Shown one piece after another: positions 62,737 to 64,000 of a stretch of DNA of 64,000 bases (its first letter is position 1; each line of letters begins with the position of its first letter). This DNA is from Bugula neritina (taxonomy: Eukaryota > Bryozoa > Gymnolaemata > Cheilostomatida > Bugulidae). The notes under the pieces are model-generated. The model worked only from the letters and a program-made list of their open reading frames with translations. It did not search any database and was not told the origin of the DNA. The stretch is taken from contig OZ037765.1 in NCBI GenBank assembly GCA_964035545.1, positions 12,022,698-12,086,697 on the forward strand, in the 5' to 3' direction. Position numbers and translations under genes: made by a program.

Positions 62737-63664
62737 AAATTTTATTCACATGCATATATAACTCATATATCAACATGTTTACTCTGTTATCTGAAAAATC
62801 TTCTAAAGTTTTCTACATCTACATATATGTTCAGGCTATTTCTTGAAAGGTTTGATTAATTAAAAAGAAAATAATTAGGAACATAATATGTACTCAATTT
62901 ATTCAGGTGATAATAGAGTTGACTATGGAAACACCACAAATAATATTTAGGAGAAAAATGCAACTCAAATGCTAGATACAACAAAATGTTTAATATACGT
63001 TTGATTAGCATGTCTATAAAACTACAAGAGGGAAGGGTTTAAGCTGATCCCCAAAACTGAAGAATGGCTACTTACTTCTTATTAAAACATTTGCCATGTT
63101 GTCTGCCAGCAAATTTCAACACGTTCTATTCGAAGCTGCAACTTACTGCTGACTCCTTCAACAGCATAGAATATCATGCTATTCATTGCAATATTTAGTT
63201 TCTAACATAAGTTTTCAAATAATCAATACCACATCCACCAGCATTTAATGACATGTATATATTTTGCAATGAAAAAAAAAAAATCAATTTTTAAAAGGAA
63301 ACTTAATATTTAGATTGCTTAGAAACACTTTGTTAAAAGCAAATAATACACAAAGAGCTAGTAATACTGTGACAGTGCATACACTATATGCTATAAATGC
63401 AAATGCAGATGCTGAGTGGAGACTGGGCCAACAATCACTCTTGCAAGTTCAATTCATTTCCCTTTAGTTCTGCCAATTTTGATTGTTTCATGCTACTAAT
63501 TTCTTATTTTAATTGTTAAGCAAAGCTTTGTAACAAAGTTTAAAAAAGTTTTAGTTCATTGTTGGGGTTACAGTAAATTATTTAAGTCATGAAGACAATT
63601 GCATAAAAAGTGTAAAGCAGTTCCATCAGTAGCTGTTACTTCAAGGTTTTGTTAGCTACTAAAA
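62737..63664. other. Upstream region of the kringle gene, possible extra exon
   Basis: A minus-strand 40-base exon at 63147-63186 (MNSMIFYAVEGVS, donor GTAAGT, phase 1) would splice in frame to the acceptor at 62709-62710, giving an alternative N-terminus. Otherwise the region is AT-rich and featureless. Confidence 0.3.
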
Positions 63665-63889
63665 ATGGACAAAGGTTGCTCATTGGATTACCCATTAAGT
63701 AGACAGAAAAGACAGTTTCTGTTTGCCAACCGTCTGGCAGGTCTCGGAACACCAAATACAAACGACTTTGCCTGGAGATACTCTCTTCTGGACAGACCAC
63801 CGCTGACTTATAAGCAGACCAGATCTCAAGAGTGCCAAAGTGCAAAAGAATCTACATACATGGCAGACTATGTGTATGAGTATACTTGA
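63665..63889 (+). CDS. Small protein of 74 residues, family unknown
   Basis: A single uninterrupted frame, GC-richer than its flanks, with mixed composition unlike random AT-rich frames: MDKGCSLDYPLSRQKRQFLF, then FAWRYSLLDRPPLTYKQTRS and a Tyr-rich end (ADYVYEYT). It has no signal peptide or membrane segment. Short basic/aromatic proteins with Pro-Pro-Leu-Thr-Tyr-like motifs occur among ciliary microtubule inner proteins, but this is only an impression. The opposite strand also has a frame of 69 codons here, so strand assignment is not certain. Confidence 0.4.
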   Translation: MDKGCSLDYPLSRQKRQFLFANRLAGLGTPNTNDFAWRYSLLDRPPLTYKQTRSQECQSAKESTYMADYVYEYT

Positions 63890-64000
63890 TCTGTGTTTCC
63901 AGCGTGCAGCCTGTTTGTTGCTGCGTACTGTAGGCCCCTTATAACAAAACTATTCTGTAGAGTTTTACATTTAAAGTAGCCTTTTAATTCACAATGCTTG

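Noticed and set aside
1-64000. CRISPR arrays, bacterial operons, viral or intact retroelement genes
   Set aside because: No spaced direct repeats, no operon-like frames, and no reverse transcriptase, integrase or capsid motifs seen.

Overview
This is a eukaryotic nuclear window from an animal. The DNA is AT-rich, the genes are split by GT-AG introns, and the recognisable genes are metazoan: ribosomal protein eL15, NPL4, mitochondrial bS21m, MTHFD2, an OTULIN relative and a kringle-domain membrane protein. Short introns, tRNA-derived SINEs and small inverted-repeat DNA elements fit an invertebrate, perhaps a lophotrochozoan such as a bryozoan or mollusc. The phylum is a guess. All exon models were built by hand from splice sites, reading phase and remembered protein families; no search was run.

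Layout. 1-16.7 kb is gene-poor: one orphan reading frame (1222-1557, minus), pieces of an unrecognised minus-strand gene (exons near 7.0, 7.2 and 12.2 kb), a 379 bp inverted-repeat element at 8.5 kb and a composite repeat at 4.0-4.7 kb. RPL15 (plus) lies at 16.7-18.7 kb with a probable 5' TOP start. An eight-exon plus-strand gene at 22.0-32.7 kb encodes a membrane-anchored OTULIN-like protein in which the catalytic Cys and His appear to be lost. MRPS21 (minus, 33.3-35.8 kb) ends tail to tail with it, and its intron holds a hAT-type element and an 83 bp palindrome. After a low-complexity stretch comes NPLOC4 (plus, 38.1-45.5 kb, 14 coding exons, complete). 45.5-50.9 kb has no gene but a foldback element, simple repeats and a SINE. 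MTHFD2 (plus, 50.9-54.7 kb, 7 exons, complete) follows. Two minus-strand genes close the window: an orphan secreted protein (55.4-57.9 kb) and a three-kringle single-pass membrane protein (58.7-62.7 kb, perhaps starting at 63.2 kb). A small plus-strand reading frame lies at 63.7 kb.

The genes do not form one pathway. NPL4 and the OTULIN-like protein both concern ubiquitin, RPL15 and MRPS21 are ribosomal, and MTHFD2 is mitochondrial one-carbon metabolism. The most unusual items are the OTULIN-type pseudoenzyme with a long N-terminal membrane and linker region, the three-kringle receptor-like protein, the adjacent orphan secreted protein, and a set of short inverted-repeat elements, one family of which carries a perfect CRE.
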